In this document: positions 10,281-19,112 of the stretch, piece by piece
Layout: every line of letters starts with the position of its first letter
Position numbering within the stretch: the stretch's first letter is position 1
NCBI RefSeq assembly: GCF_007753095.1
Contig: NZ_CP036348.1
Location: forward strand, 2,170,001 to 2,234,000
Reading direction: 5' to 3'
Length of the DNA: 64,000 nt
From: Rosistilla carotiformis
GTDB taxonomy: Bacteria; Planctomycetota; Planctomycetia; Pirellulales; Pirellulaceae
Notes under the pieces: model-generated
The model's input: the letters and a program-made list of their open reading frames with translations, nothing else
What the model was told of the DNA's origin: nothing
Database searches by the model: none
Translations under genes and position numbers: made by a program

Positions 10281-10625
10281 ATTGGCATCTCCATTACCCA
10301 GTCCTAATCTGAGTGATCCGAACGAGACCAGCAGTGTACCTGATCGAGCGTTACAAAACAAGTTTTCCAAATCACACCGTTCCCACTCATCGCCCATTTG
10401 CGGCAACTTAGCCTACCTTAACGCCGCGATGCGGCAATTAACCTTACCTTAATCTCGCGAAGTGATGCCAAGCTTAGCTTACTATCGTGCGGTTAAGCAA
10501 TGGATATTTAGCGGTTTACGGCGTTCACCGTGACTATCCCCCTCGAAATCCGATCGCGACGTGCGATCACGATTGCTTGACTCTTTTTTTTAAAATCCCC
10601 TTAATTCCCACCTGGAGCTACCAAA
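10281..10625. other. Intergenic region upstream of nagB
   Basis: About 345 bases between divergent genes. It is AT-richer than the flanks, with repeated CTTACCTTAA-like words around 10410-10455 and a T8 run near 10585. TTGACT near 10577 could be a -35 box but has no well-spaced -10. GGAG about nine bases before 10626 is the likely ribosome site of nagB. No gene is seen. Confidence 0.4.
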
Positions 10626-11393
10626 ATGGACCTTGTAATTGCCGCAAATGCCGACTTAATGGGGCGTGAAGCCGCACGAATCGCCGCTGCGGACCTTGTC
10701 GCCGCAATTAAAAATTCGGGCCAAGCGCGACTGTTGGTCGCTACCGGCGCCTCGCAGTTCACCGTTTTGGAGCACTTGGTCCAGCACGACGAGATCGATT
10801 GGTCGGTCGTCGATGGCTTCCATTTGGACGAATACGAAGGGATCTCTCCCGATCATCCTGCATCGTTCTGCAAATACTTGAAAGAGCGATTTGTCGACCG
10901 CGTCGGCCTTCGCAGCTTCCGTTTCCTGCGGGGCGACCAAGATATCGAAGCGACCGTCAGCGAAGCGGCGGCGGCGGTTTCGGCGGCCCCGATCGATGTC
11001 GCGATGGTTGGCATCGGCGAAAACGCTCACTTGGCGTTCAACGATCCACCCGCTGATTTCGAAACCAACGATCCCTACCTGATCGTCGACCTCGATGAAG
11101 CTTGCCGGATGCAACAGGTTGGCGAGGGCTGGTTCGATTCGCTCGAATCGGTTCCCAAGCGCGCGATCAGCATGTCGGTCAACCAGATCCTGAAATCGAA
11201 GCGGATCGTTTGCAGCGTTCCGGATGAACGGAAGGCCAAGGCGGTTCAGGGATCGTTTGAAGGGGAGGTCTGCCCCAAGACGCCTGCATCGATCTTGCAA
11301 CGCCATCCTCAAACGACCCTGCTGGTCGACGAACCGGCCGCTTCGCTGCTGTCGGCCGAATCACAGGCTCAAGCCCAGAAGGTTCAGGCATGA
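10626..11393 (+). CDS. nagB: Glucosamine-6-phosphate deaminase/isomerase family protein
   Basis: 255 residues with the NagB fold: phosphate loop VATGASQFTVLEHL, the general base region FHLDEYEG (D68) and GIGENAHLAFNDPP at 129-142. It should convert glucosamine-6-phosphate to fructose-6-phosphate and ammonia, following NagA. One oddity: classical NagB has D-G-H in the active loop (D141/H143 in E. coli), while here the Asp position is Asn (N133-A134-H135). The stop overlaps the nagA start (ATGA), a tight two-gene amino-sugar operon, which supports the function despite the substitution. Confidence 0.85.
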   Translation: MDLVIAANADLMGREAARIAAADLVAAIKNSGQARLLVATGASQFTVLEHLVQHDEIDWSVVDGFHLDEYEGISPDHPASFCKYLKERFVDRVGLRSFRFLRGDQDIEATVSEAAAAVSAAPIDVAMVGIGENAHLAFNDPPADFETNDPYLIVDLDEACRMQQVGEGWFDSLESVPKRAISMSVNQILKSKRIVCSVPDERKAKAVQGSFEGEVCPKTPASILQRHPQTTLLVDEPAASLLSAESQAQAQKVQA

Positions 11394-12322
11394 CCGATAG
11401 CGAATCGCTACCGAAATTTTTCGACCTGCAAGTCAACGGTTTTTTCGGCGCCGATTTCAACGATGAAACGTTGACCGAATCGCTACTGGAAGCGGCCGTT
11501 GAACGGTTGCAGCAGGACAACGTGACGGGAATCTTGGCGACTGTAATCACCGATTCCAACGAAGCGATGTTGGCACGGGTGCGACGAATCGTGGCGCTCC
11601 GCAAACTGTCGGCGGCAACGGCGGCGATGATTCCGGGGCTGCACATCGAAGGCCCTTTCATCAGTCCGGTGCCCGGCTATATCGGAGCCCATCCGGCGGC
11701 GCACGCGCGGCAGACTGATCAGCGGTTCATGGAAGAACTATTGGCTGCCGGCGAAGGGCTGATCCGTCTGGTCACGCTTGCACCGGAACAAGACCCAGGT
11801 GGCAAGCTGACGCGTTGGTTGGTCGATCGGAATGTGGTTGTCGCCGCGGGGCATTGCGATCCCAGTGTGGAGCAATTGGCCACGACGATCGACCAGGGTT
11901 TGAGTATGTTTACGCATCTTGGCAACGGTTGCCCGCAACAGATGCATCGGCACGATAATATCATCCAACGCGTGTTGTCGATGTCCGATCGGTTGATCGT
12001 TTGCATGATCGCTGACGGGTTTCATGTCCCGTTGGTGGCGTTGAAGAACTACATCCGCTGCATCCCCCCGGAGAATCTCGTCTTCACGACCGACTGCATC
12101 GCAGCAGCCGGTCTAGGAGCGGGTGTGTATATGCTTGCCGGGCAACGGATCCGCGTCGAAGCGGGGATGCCGCCAACCTCCGCCGACGGATCGCACTTCG
12201 TCGGTTCGGCGGCTCAGATGCCCGATATGTATCGGCGTCTGCGCGATGAGTTGGGGATCAGCCAGCAGCAGTTGGAGTATTCGATGTTCGAACTGCCACG
12301 CCGAGCGACAGGCTGTGCGTAG
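11390..12322 (+). CDS. nagA: N-acetylglucosamine-6-phosphate deacetylase
   Basis: 310 residues, shorter than the roughly 380 of E. coli NagA: the N-terminal small beta domain is mostly missing and the C-terminus stops soon after the PRRA-like motif. Metal and catalytic residues are all present: E87 (HIEGPF), H155 (AGHCDPS), H176 (FTHLGNG), H212 (ADGFHVP) and D235 (TTDCIAA). It removes acetate from GlcNAc-6-P in the cytoplasm and hands GlcN-6-P to NagB, whose gene it overlaps by four bases. Cell-wall or chitin-derived amino sugars are the likely source. Confidence 0.9.
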   Translation: MTDSESLPKFFDLQVNGFFGADFNDETLTESLLEAAVERLQQDNVTGILATVITDSNEAMLARVRRIVALRKLSAATAAMIPGLHIEGPFISPVPGYIGAHPAAHARQTDQRFMEELLAAGEGLIRLVTLAPEQDPGGKLTRWLVDRNVVVAAGHCDPSVEQLATTIDQGLSMFTHLGNGCPQQMHRHDNIIQRVLSMSDRLIVCMIADGFHVPLVALKNYIRCIPPENLVFTTDCIAAAGLGAGVYMLAGQRIRVEAGMPPTSADGSHFVGSAAQMPDMYRRLRDELGISQQQLEYSMFELPRRATGCA

Positions 12323-12336
12323 CCGTTCGCTTTGGT

Positions 12337-12536
12337 GCTGGAGTCGAGCCTTTAGGCGAACGCCGCGCAACCTCGGTCGCCTAAAGGCTCGACTCCAGCG
12401 CTTGGTGAGTTCGCCTAAAGGCTCGACTCCAGCGCTTGGTGAGTTCGCCTAAAGGCTCGACTCCAGCGCTTGGTGAGTTCGCCTAAAGGCTCGACTCCAG
12501 CGCTTGGTGTGTGTGCGCCGGAGGGCTCGACTCCAG
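12337..12536. repeat. 34-bp tandem repeat with inverted and diverged outer copies
   Basis: Four direct copies start at 12379, 12413, 12447 and 12481, exactly 34 bases apart, sharing the core CTAAAGGCTCGACTCCAG. A fifth diverged copy begins at 12517 after a two-base insertion. An inverted copy at 12337-12361 matches the core plus flanks over 25 bases, so the first two units can form a long hairpin. The array lies between the convergent nagA and pilT-like genes. Units abut without spacers, so it is not a CRISPR. Confidence 0.95.
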
Positions 12537-12547
12537 CCTTTTCGGGA

Positions 12548-13765
12548 TCAAATGATACCGGGAGCTTTGACGTCGATTCCCTTGAGCGCCATCTTGAGGG
12601 CGTCTTTATTGGGTGCGACGGCAAACGCGGTGGGGCGATCGATCAATTCGTCGTCGATCAACTTCTTTAGACTCATCGTAAAGTCCTGCATGCCGTCTTC
12701 GGCACCGATCCGGATCGCATCGGGCAGCTTGCTGTCGTGCCCTTCGAGGATCAATTTGGTGATCATCGGCGTGAAGGTCATCACTTCGCAGGTCGGTACG
12801 CGGGAGACCCCAGGTTTGATGCTGCGAAGCAGTTTCTGGGCGACGATCCCCTTCATGTTAAAGGCGATCGCCGATCGAATCGCGCCGTGCAACGATTCGG
12901 GGAAGAGGTCGAGGATACGTCCGATACAGGTCGATGCACTGGCCGCGTGAATCGTACCGAAGACCAAGTGACCGGTCTCGGCGGCGTGAATCGCCGTCAT
13001 AAAGGTCTCTTCGTCGCGAAGCTCGCCCACCAGGATGATATCGGGATCTTCACGCACCGCGTGTTTCATCCCGATGCTAAAGTCGAGGACGTCTTGGCCG
13101 ATCTCCCGTTGGTTGATCAGGCTCTTATCCTCGGTGAAGATAAATTCGATCGGGTCTTCGAGCGTCAGAATGTGCTTGCGATAGATGCTGTTGATGTAGT
13201 TCAGCATCGACCCGATCGTCGTACTTTTTCCCGAACCGGTGACTCCCGCCAACAGCACCATGCCCTGTTCGTAGTGGCACAATTTTTCGATCGATGCCGG
13301 AAGAAAGAGGCCGCGAAAGTCGGGGATGAAATTACTGATTCGCCGCGCGACGAGGCCCATGTTGCCGAGCGATTTGAGCATGTTGATACGGAATCGCCAA
13401 CGAACACCGTCGACATCGCATTGGTACGAGAAGTCGGCCCCGCCTTCCTGTTCGAAGATCATCAGATTGCGTTGATCCATCATTGGCAACAACAGGTCAA
13501 CCATCTCCTCGGTATCGATGGGACCACGGCTGAGCGGTTTCAATTCGCCACCGACGCGGACCATCGGCGGCTGGCCCACTTTCAAGTGAAGGTCGGAACC
13601 TTCCAGTTTGACCAGAGCCCGGAAGATCTTGTCGACCGGCAGCTCCTTTTTCTCTTGCAGTAGGCTCGACTTCAAACGCGCCATCATCGCGGTGCGCTGC
13701 GCCTCGGGAGAGATCGAGGGATCGGGAACGGGCATCGCGGGCTTTTCAGCTGTCTTGGGCTTCAT
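12548..13765 (-). CDS. PilT/PilU-type type IV pilus retraction ATPase
   Basis: 405 residues. N-terminal PAS-like domain with SDLHLKVGQPPMVR, then a RecA-like core: Walker A GVTGSGKST at 174-182, Asp box TLEDPIEF near 201, Walker B DIILVGELRD at 242-251 and His box GHLVFGTIHA near 265. The E-x-R-D rich signature and lack of an N-terminal GspE domain or zinc Cys motif favour PilT/PilU over GspE/PilB. It powers pilus retraction at the inner face of the cytoplasmic membrane. No other pilus genes are in the window. hisF lies upstream in the same direction. Confidence 0.9.
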   Translation of the reverse strand: MKPKTAEKPAMPVPDPSISPEAQRTAMMARLKSSLLQEKKELPVDKIFRALVKLEGSDLHLKVGQPPMVRVGGELKPLSRGPIDTEEMVDLLLPMMDQRNLMIFEQEGGADFSYQCDVDGVRWRFRINMLKSLGNMGLVARRISNFIPDFRGLFLPASIEKLCHYEQGMVLLAGVTGSGKSTTIGSMLNYINSIYRKHILTLEDPIEFIFTEDKSLINQREIGQDVLDFSIGMKHAVREDPDIILVGELRDEETFMTAIHAAETGHLVFGTIHAASASTCIGRILDLFPESLHGAIRSAIAFNMKGIVAQKLLRSIKPGVSRVPTCEVMTFTPMITKLILEGHDSKLPDAIRIGAEDGMQDFTMSLKKLIDDELIDRPTAFAVAPNKDALKMALKGIDVKAPGII

Positions 13766-13828
13766 CGTCGTCTGCTTTCGTCTTGAGGTCTACAATGGGC
13801 GGCGGCGGTCACGTCTGGATGATCTCTT

Positions 13829-14614
13829 TTATCGGCAAGCACCCGATCCCAATCGAACCGGAATCCCCCGGTCCGCCATCACGCGTTTGGTCTCTTCAAT
13901 TGTAAACTGACCGAAGTGGAAGATGCTGGCCGCCAACGCCGCATCGGCGCGGCCAATTTCGATCGCATCGGCCAAGTGCTCCGGTTTCCCCGCCCCGCCG
14001 CTAGCAACCACAGGAATCGAAACCGCGTTGCTGACCGCCGCGGTGATTTCGAGGTCGTATCCGTCGCAGGTTCCGTCGGCGTCCATGCTGGTCAGCACGA
14101 TTTCGCCCGCTCCGAGCCGCTGAACTTCCTGCGCCCAGGCGACAGCTTGCAAGCCTGTCGGTTTGCGGCCGCCATTGATGAAGACTTCAAACTTTGTCTC
14201 CCCATCGACGACAACCCGCTTGGGATCGATGTTCACCACGATACACTGGCTGCCAAATCGATCGGCTGCCGCCCGAACTAATTCGGGATCTTTGCAGGCA
14301 GCAGAATTGATCGAGACCTTGTCGGCCCCGGCGCTCAGTAGCGCACGGATATCGTCGAGCGTGCGGATTCCGCCGCCAACGGTCAAAGGCATGAAGATCT
14401 GCTCGGCGGTGCGTTGCACGACATCGATGATGATGTCCCGCTCTTCGTGGCTGGCGGTGATGTCCAAGAAGACCAATTCGTCGGCCCCTTCGCGTTCGTA
14501 CCGCGCTGCGACTTCGACCGGATCACCGGCGTCGCGAAGGTTGACAAAATTCGTCCCTTTGACGACGCGACCTAAACTGACGTCCAGGCAGGGGATAACA
14601 CGTTTTGCGAGCAT
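13829..14614 (-). CDS. hisF: Imidazole glycerol phosphate synthase cyclase subunit
   Basis: 261 residues from ATG 14614 ([13 protein letters not shown]), the family's usual start; an upstream extension to 14731 is not conserved in type. Catalytic aspartates are D11 in IPCLDVSLG and the second in VVNIDPKRV. Phosphate loops [10 protein letters not shown] and [12 protein letters not shown] complete the (beta/alpha)8 barrel. With HisH it forms IGP and AICAR in histidine synthesis. No other his genes are adjacent. Confidence 0.96.
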   Translation of the reverse strand: MLAKRVIPCLDVSLGRVVKGTNFVNLRDAGDPVEVAARYEREGADELVFLDITASHEERDIIIDVVQRTAEQIFMPLTVGGGIRTLDDIRALLSAGADKVSINSAACKDPELVRAAADRFGSQCIVVNIDPKRVVVDGETKFEVFINGGRKPTGLQAVAWAQEVQRLGAGEIVLTSMDADGTCDGYDLEITAAVSNAVSIPVVASGGAGKPEHLADAIEIGRADAALAASIFHFGQFTIEETKRVMADRGIPVRLGSGACR

Positions 14615-14847
14615 GATATTCTGAGCAACTCCGCTTGATGAAATGATGCGTATCCGATCATACGCCAAGCGTGATTGGCAAGCGAGCCGGTGTCCCCTTC
14701 CGACGTGGACACCTTTGATGATCGCATGCATCTCGAACCGCTGCGGCGACGTCGCCCTCGGGAAACGCGAGGGCTACCTTGTGGTCGACGCTGCCAATTC
14801 GTCGCGGCGAACGGCTAAGGATTCCAAACGAGAGCGCAGGGCTGCCA

Positions 14848-17800
14848 CTAGGACAACAACATCTCCCGCAGCGAAGAATCGATGGCCTCAGCAGGATCCT
14901 CGTCTTCTTCGTCGTCTGCGAAAGCATCACTGGGCGACCACACGGCGGCAGCGGCCGTGGCAGCAGCGGCGTGTTCGGTGGCGACCTGTGTCAAATCGAG
15001 CAGGGCCAGATCGGTGGCGGTCGCATCGGCAGCTTCCCCCTGAGCCGCCACGCGATTCAGAACCGACGTCGTTGAATTTATGTAGTTCAACACCTGCAGC
15101 GCATCGATCGGCAAGATCGCATTGTCGCCATCGACATCGAGATAGCGTCCAATGGGATCCTCCGCTGGCACGATCTGGGGCCCGGATCGGTTCAGAAAGT
15201 TGAGGATCATCACGGCGTCGATCGGAGCGACCTCACCGCTATTGTTGACGTCGAAGCGGTTGGTCGGGTTCTGCCACGCGGCGCCACAGTTGGAGGTGTG
15301 GAAATCACCGGCGTCGGAACTGGCGACCGAAAGGAGGAATGCGTCGGACGCCGCCAAGGGCAAGTCCTCTTGATCATTGATCCTTACGACGATCGACGTG
15401 GTTCCAACATCGGTGACTTTGGGGGTGCCCAGCAACTTGCGCGTTGCGCTATCGTAACTCAACCAACCGGGCAAAACGCCGCTGCTGGACGCAATCGAAA
15501 CTTCGAATTCGGTGTTGGCATCCGGATCGGAGAATAGATCGTCTTCGAAGGCAAGGCAAAAATGGCGTCCCGCGGAGAGCCGTAGATTTGCAAAGGGCTC
15601 CTCGATCACTGGCGATTCGTTGACGTTCAGAACAGTGATTTCAACCGTCTTTGAATCGAGAAGCCCGCCAGCATCGGTGACTTGAACCTCAAGCGATAAG
15701 GGCCCTTCGATCGCTTCGAAATCGAGCGTTGCGGCGGGCAACAGCGTCAGCACACCCGTCTCCTCTCCGATTCCAAAAATGTCCGCGGCGTCCCCTCCAA
15801 CGATTTCAAAACGGAGCCGATCGCTGGCATCCGGATCGGTGGCAACCACCTGAACGCCCAGCGTCCCGGCCGCGGCATTCTCGTAGATCGATAGATTTTG
15901 CGTTGTGATCGCTGGCGGTTCGTTGACGTTACCGATGGCGATAGGGATCCACACGTCGGTGAAATTCGGTGGAAAGGAAGCGTCGGAGACTCGCAAGAGG
16001 ACCGAATGCGATGCATCGTTCTCAAAATCAATGGTTGCGCCCGCGGCGACTCTCAATTGATTCGTGCTTGCATCGAACACAAACGCTGACTCTCCAGTGC
16101 GTTGATCGATCGTGAGCGTAGCGCCTTCGGGATCGATGCCGGTCAAGGTCGCCACGACCGTCCCGGCGGGTGCGTTTTCATCGATCATCGTCGCCGTGAA
16201 TTCAACCAGCGGGGGCTCATCGATATCTCCCACTTGAATCGACAGCGTCGACTCGGAACTCAGCGGGTTGGCCGGTTGGCCAAGGTCGTTGGGAACTTCG
16301 ACCGTGCGAACAACGAGGTCGTACGAGGATCGGGTTTCGAAGTCCAAAGAAGCCCCATCGGCCAACCGGATCGCTCCACTGTCCTGGTCCATCGTAAACA
16401 AAGCTTGACCACTGCCCGCGATGATCGTGTGTGTGAACGATTCCCAACCCTCGGGATCAAACACTGCGGGGGTTGCAAGCACGATGCCGGGACTAACGTT
16501 TTCACCGACGGTGATCAAAGCATTATCCATTTGGGGCGGTTCGTTGACATCCAGCACTTGAATTCGCACGGTCCCCGTATGGGTCGTTGGCGTCAAAGCG
16601 AGGTCGGTCACGGCGATCGGCAGAAGGAATTCCCGAATCGTTTCGAAGTCGAACGTAGCCGCATCGGTCACCGACAACTCTCCGGTCACGGGATCGATGG
16701 CAAACATCGCGTCGTACATGGAATCTGCGATCGCAAACCGGAACTCGCCACTCTGCTCGCCAATCGTTCCATTGGGCGATTCGGGATCGTCGCTCGCTTC
16801 GTTAATCGCATCCTGATCACTCGCGATGACCGTACCGACGACGTAACCATCGGAAGCATTTTCTGGGACGGTAAATCGGTTGTCGGCCAATGCCGGCGGA
16901 TCGTTGACGTTGTTAATCGCCACGGTGACGGTCGCGCGTTCCGAAGCACTCGGGAGAAAATTGTCCGAGGCATCGATCACCAGGGTGTATTCCCGGGTCA
17001 ATTCGAAATTCAACCCGCGAGGGTTGCTAACACGAATCTCGCCGCTCGACGGATCGAGCGCGAAATAGCGTCGGCCGGTCCCATCGACCAATCGATACCG
17101 CACGGTTTGATCGGTGTCGGGATCGGTCGCGGCAATACTTCCAATCACCGTCCCGATCGGTGCGTTTTCGTCGACATCCATTTCTAACGTAGCGACATCG
17201 ATCACCGGGGGCTTGTTATCACCAAACAGAAAATTGACATCAAAATGCTCGGTGAAGTCGATCGTCACTCCCTGGGAACCACCGACGGGCTGCCTGGGGA
17301 TCACTCCCGATGCGCTCGGAATGGTGATCTGATAGGAACCAGGCGTTAGGTATTGGAACTCGTATTGCCCCAAGGCGTTCGTGGTCGCGGTCGCTTCCTT
17401 CTGGCTGACGACCAAACGATCGTAGTTCACGTAGTGGGCGTTGCCAAAGTCTTCGGTAATCGTCACCAACGCGATCTCACCGCGGTTGGATACGAAGTTC
17501 AGCGTCTGCCTCTGCCCCCTCAACAACGTCTCCGATCGCACCACGCCAAGCGATTGGCCGCTGCGATCAAATGCCTCCATTCGAACCAAGGCCGGAAAGT
17601 TCGACGATGTCCCGATCGCATCGATTTGAACCGAATCGGCATCGCGATAGAATTCAACCCGCAAACCTTCATCGCCAAAGAACGAGAGGCCCTGCCTGGA
17701 AAACACGCTTGTGCCAGTCGACGCAAGTCCCACGGTATTGGTGCGTGGGGCAATGGTTCCTGCGGGATACGGACTATTGCGTTGGGCAGCAGTTAACGTG

Positions 17801-18789
17801 ACCCCAGGAATCGCATTGGTCATGTCGGCCCCGGCGACAAAATTGTCCGGTTCGATCACCGTCGTAATCACATCGCGAACACCGTTTCCGTTAGTGTCAG
17901 CCAGCACCGTCAGTCCCGGCAGAGGTTGACGGGAGACGTCATTAAAAGCGGTTCCCCGGACACCGCCGAAAAAATTGTAGGTTCCCACGTGATCGATCCC
18001 CCGTCCGCTGAAGACCGTAGGAATCGGCGTGTACCCGGAAAGCTCACCGGCATAAAATCGCAGTGAATTTTGCGTTCGAAAATCCTCGTGAATGAATCCT
18101 GCAACCCACACATCGGCGGATCTACCGCTGGAATCTCCCAACCGGCCAACATAATACACGCTGTCAATCACGGCCTCGTCGATCGCGACAAAGGTCGAAT
18201 CTGATTGCAGCGACAACTGTTTTGAAAGCTTCCCAATCACGGTCTGGCCATAGCCAAAGTAGTCGTGAATCGTTCCGATGGTAACCGAGTCGTGGATCGT
18301 CCATGAAGCCGCCGCCCCCGCGGGATCGATGATCCCATCGGCGTTGGTATCGATGTCATCCTGCGACACCGGAGGAATGTCCGATTGAATCAAAAACGCC
18401 GTAGCGGTGAAAACGGAAAAATCGCCCCCTTGATAGATTCCCGCAGGCAAACCGTCGAGATTAGTGGTCGCGCTGACCAACGCAGTGGCTTCTGGATCGA
18501 TCGTAAACGAATGGTCCGACAGCGCGATCACGAGAAAGCCATTGCTACCGTAACGCTGCCCCGACAGGTCGAGTACCGTATCGATACGGCCTCCTAATAC
18601 GTTTCCCGTGCTTTCGACCACCGTCACGTAGGTGCCCGCAGGAAGCACCGCGTTGGGCTCGCCACGCAGCTCCAAAAATTGATTGGTTGCAGCGGTCGAA
18701 TACTCACTGATCACTCCCGCCAACAAATGGCGTCGCTCCAGTCCTTCGAAGCGTAATCCACGACGTCGTTTGGTCCGGGTGTTGAGCAT
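14848..18789 (-). CDS. Giant secreted cadherin-repeat protein with dockerin
   Basis: 1313 residues. The N-terminus (RRRGLRFEGLERRHLLAG) is the planctomycete-type export/sorting start. It is followed by a beta-rich region with SdrD B-like segments (GVRGTAFNDVSRQPLPGL, DTNGNGVRD), at least five to six cadherin-type repeats from about residue 530 to 1080 (recurring VDENAPIGTV.. and ..DPDTDQ.. with FALDPSSGEI-like cores), an Ig-like module (PGWLSYDSATRKLLGTP) and a C-terminal type I dockerin with two calcium loops (DVNNSGEVAPIDA, DVDGDNAILPIDA). It is probably a calcium-dependent surface adhesin or scaffold. Partner cohesin is unknown. Confidence 0.9.
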   Translation of the reverse strand: MLNTRTKRRRGLRFEGLERRHLLAGVISEYSTAATNQFLELRGEPNAVLPAGTYVTVVESTGNVLGGRIDTVLDLSGQRYGSNGFLVIALSDHSFTIDPEATALVSATTNLDGLPAGIYQGGDFSVFTATAFLIQSDIPPVSQDDIDTNADGIIDPAGAAASWTIHDSVTIGTIHDYFGYGQTVIGKLSKQLSLQSDSTFVAIDEAVIDSVYYVGRLGDSSGRSADVWVAGFIHEDFRTQNSLRFYAGELSGYTPIPTVFSGRGIDHVGTYNFFGGVRGTAFNDVSRQPLPGLTVLADTNGNGVRDVITTVIEPDNFVAGADMTNAIPGVTLTAAQRNSPYPAGTIAPRTNTVGLASTGTSVFSRQGLSFFGDEGLRVEFYRDADSVQIDAIGTSSNFPALVRMEAFDRSGQSLGVVRSETLLRGQRQTLNFVSNRGEIALVTITEDFGNAHYVNYDRLVVSQKEATATTNALGQYEFQYLTPGSYQITIPSASGVIPRQPVGGSQGVTIDFTEHFDVNFLFGDNKPPVIDVATLEMDVDENAPIGTVIGSIAATDPDTDQTVRYRLVDGTGRRYFALDPSSGEIRVSNPRGLNFELTREYTLVIDASDNFLPSASERATVTVAINNVNDPPALADNRFTVPENASDGYVVGTVIASDQDAINEASDDPESPNGTIGEQSGEFRFAIADSMYDAMFAIDPVTGELSVTDAATFDFETIREFLLPIAVTDLALTPTTHTGTVRIQVLDVNEPPQMDNALITVGENVSPGIVLATPAVFDPEGWESFTHTIIAGSGQALFTMDQDSGAIRLADGASLDFETRSSYDLVVRTVEVPNDLGQPANPLSSESTLSIQVGDIDEPPLVEFTATMIDENAPAGTVVATLTGIDPEGATLTIDQRTGESAFVFDASTNQLRVAAGATIDFENDASHSVLLRVSDASFPPNFTDVWIPIAIGNVNEPPAITTQNLSIYENAAAGTLGVQVVATDPDASDRLRFEIVGGDAADIFGIGEETGVLTLLPAATLDFEAIEGPLSLEVQVTDAGGLLDSKTVEITVLNVNESPVIEEPFANLRLSAGRHFCLAFEDDLFSDPDANTEFEVSIASSSGVLPGWLSYDSATRKLLGTPKVTDVGTTSIVVRINDQEDLPLAASDAFLLSVASSDAGDFHTSNCGAAWQNPTNRFDVNNSGEVAPIDAVMILNFLNRSGPQIVPAEDPIGRYLDVDGDNAILPIDALQVLNYINSTTSVLNRVAAQGEAADATATDLALLDLTQVATEHAAAATAAAAVWSPSDAFADDEEDEDPAEAIDSSLREMLLS

Positions 18790-19112
18790 GATGTGAAGAC
18801 CCTATTCTTTAGGAAAGCTCGATGAGAATGAATGACGGGCCAGCGATAAGATGTGTATTAAGCTGCCCTTGGCATGATGGTAAGGGTTCCGATTTGCCGA
18901 GTCTACTGTTTTTGCTCAAAATCCCAGCGCGTTCAAATCAATCGACGCTGTCCCCCCGACAGCACTCCAAAGTACGACCGCAGCACGGCAGATGGTTTGT
19001 GAATTGATCGGTGATACGATGCTGATCGTCGGCACTTCGACAAGTCGTTGAACTTGTTCGAACGCCTCAGTCGCCGCTCCCGAGGTGCGTCGCGATCGTT
19101 TAAGATGATGCC
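18790..19112. other. Intergenic region between divergent genes
   Basis: About 320 bases between the leftward cadherin protein gene and the rightward permease fusion. It must hold both promoters. I see no clear Fur/DtxR-type palindrome, although one would be expected if the permease is iron- or manganese-regulated. No gene. Confidence 0.4.

Noticed and set aside
11390-12322. nagA as a pseudogene because it is short
   Set aside because: All metal and catalytic residues are present and it is tightly coupled to nagB; short forms look functional.
12379-12536. CRISPR array
   Set aside because: The 34-base units are contiguous with no unique spacers and have an inverted outer copy; no cas genes nearby.
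16102-17187. 361-codon rightward ORF inside the cadherin gene
   Set aside because: Antisense shadow of the repeat region; no recognisable domain and no start context.
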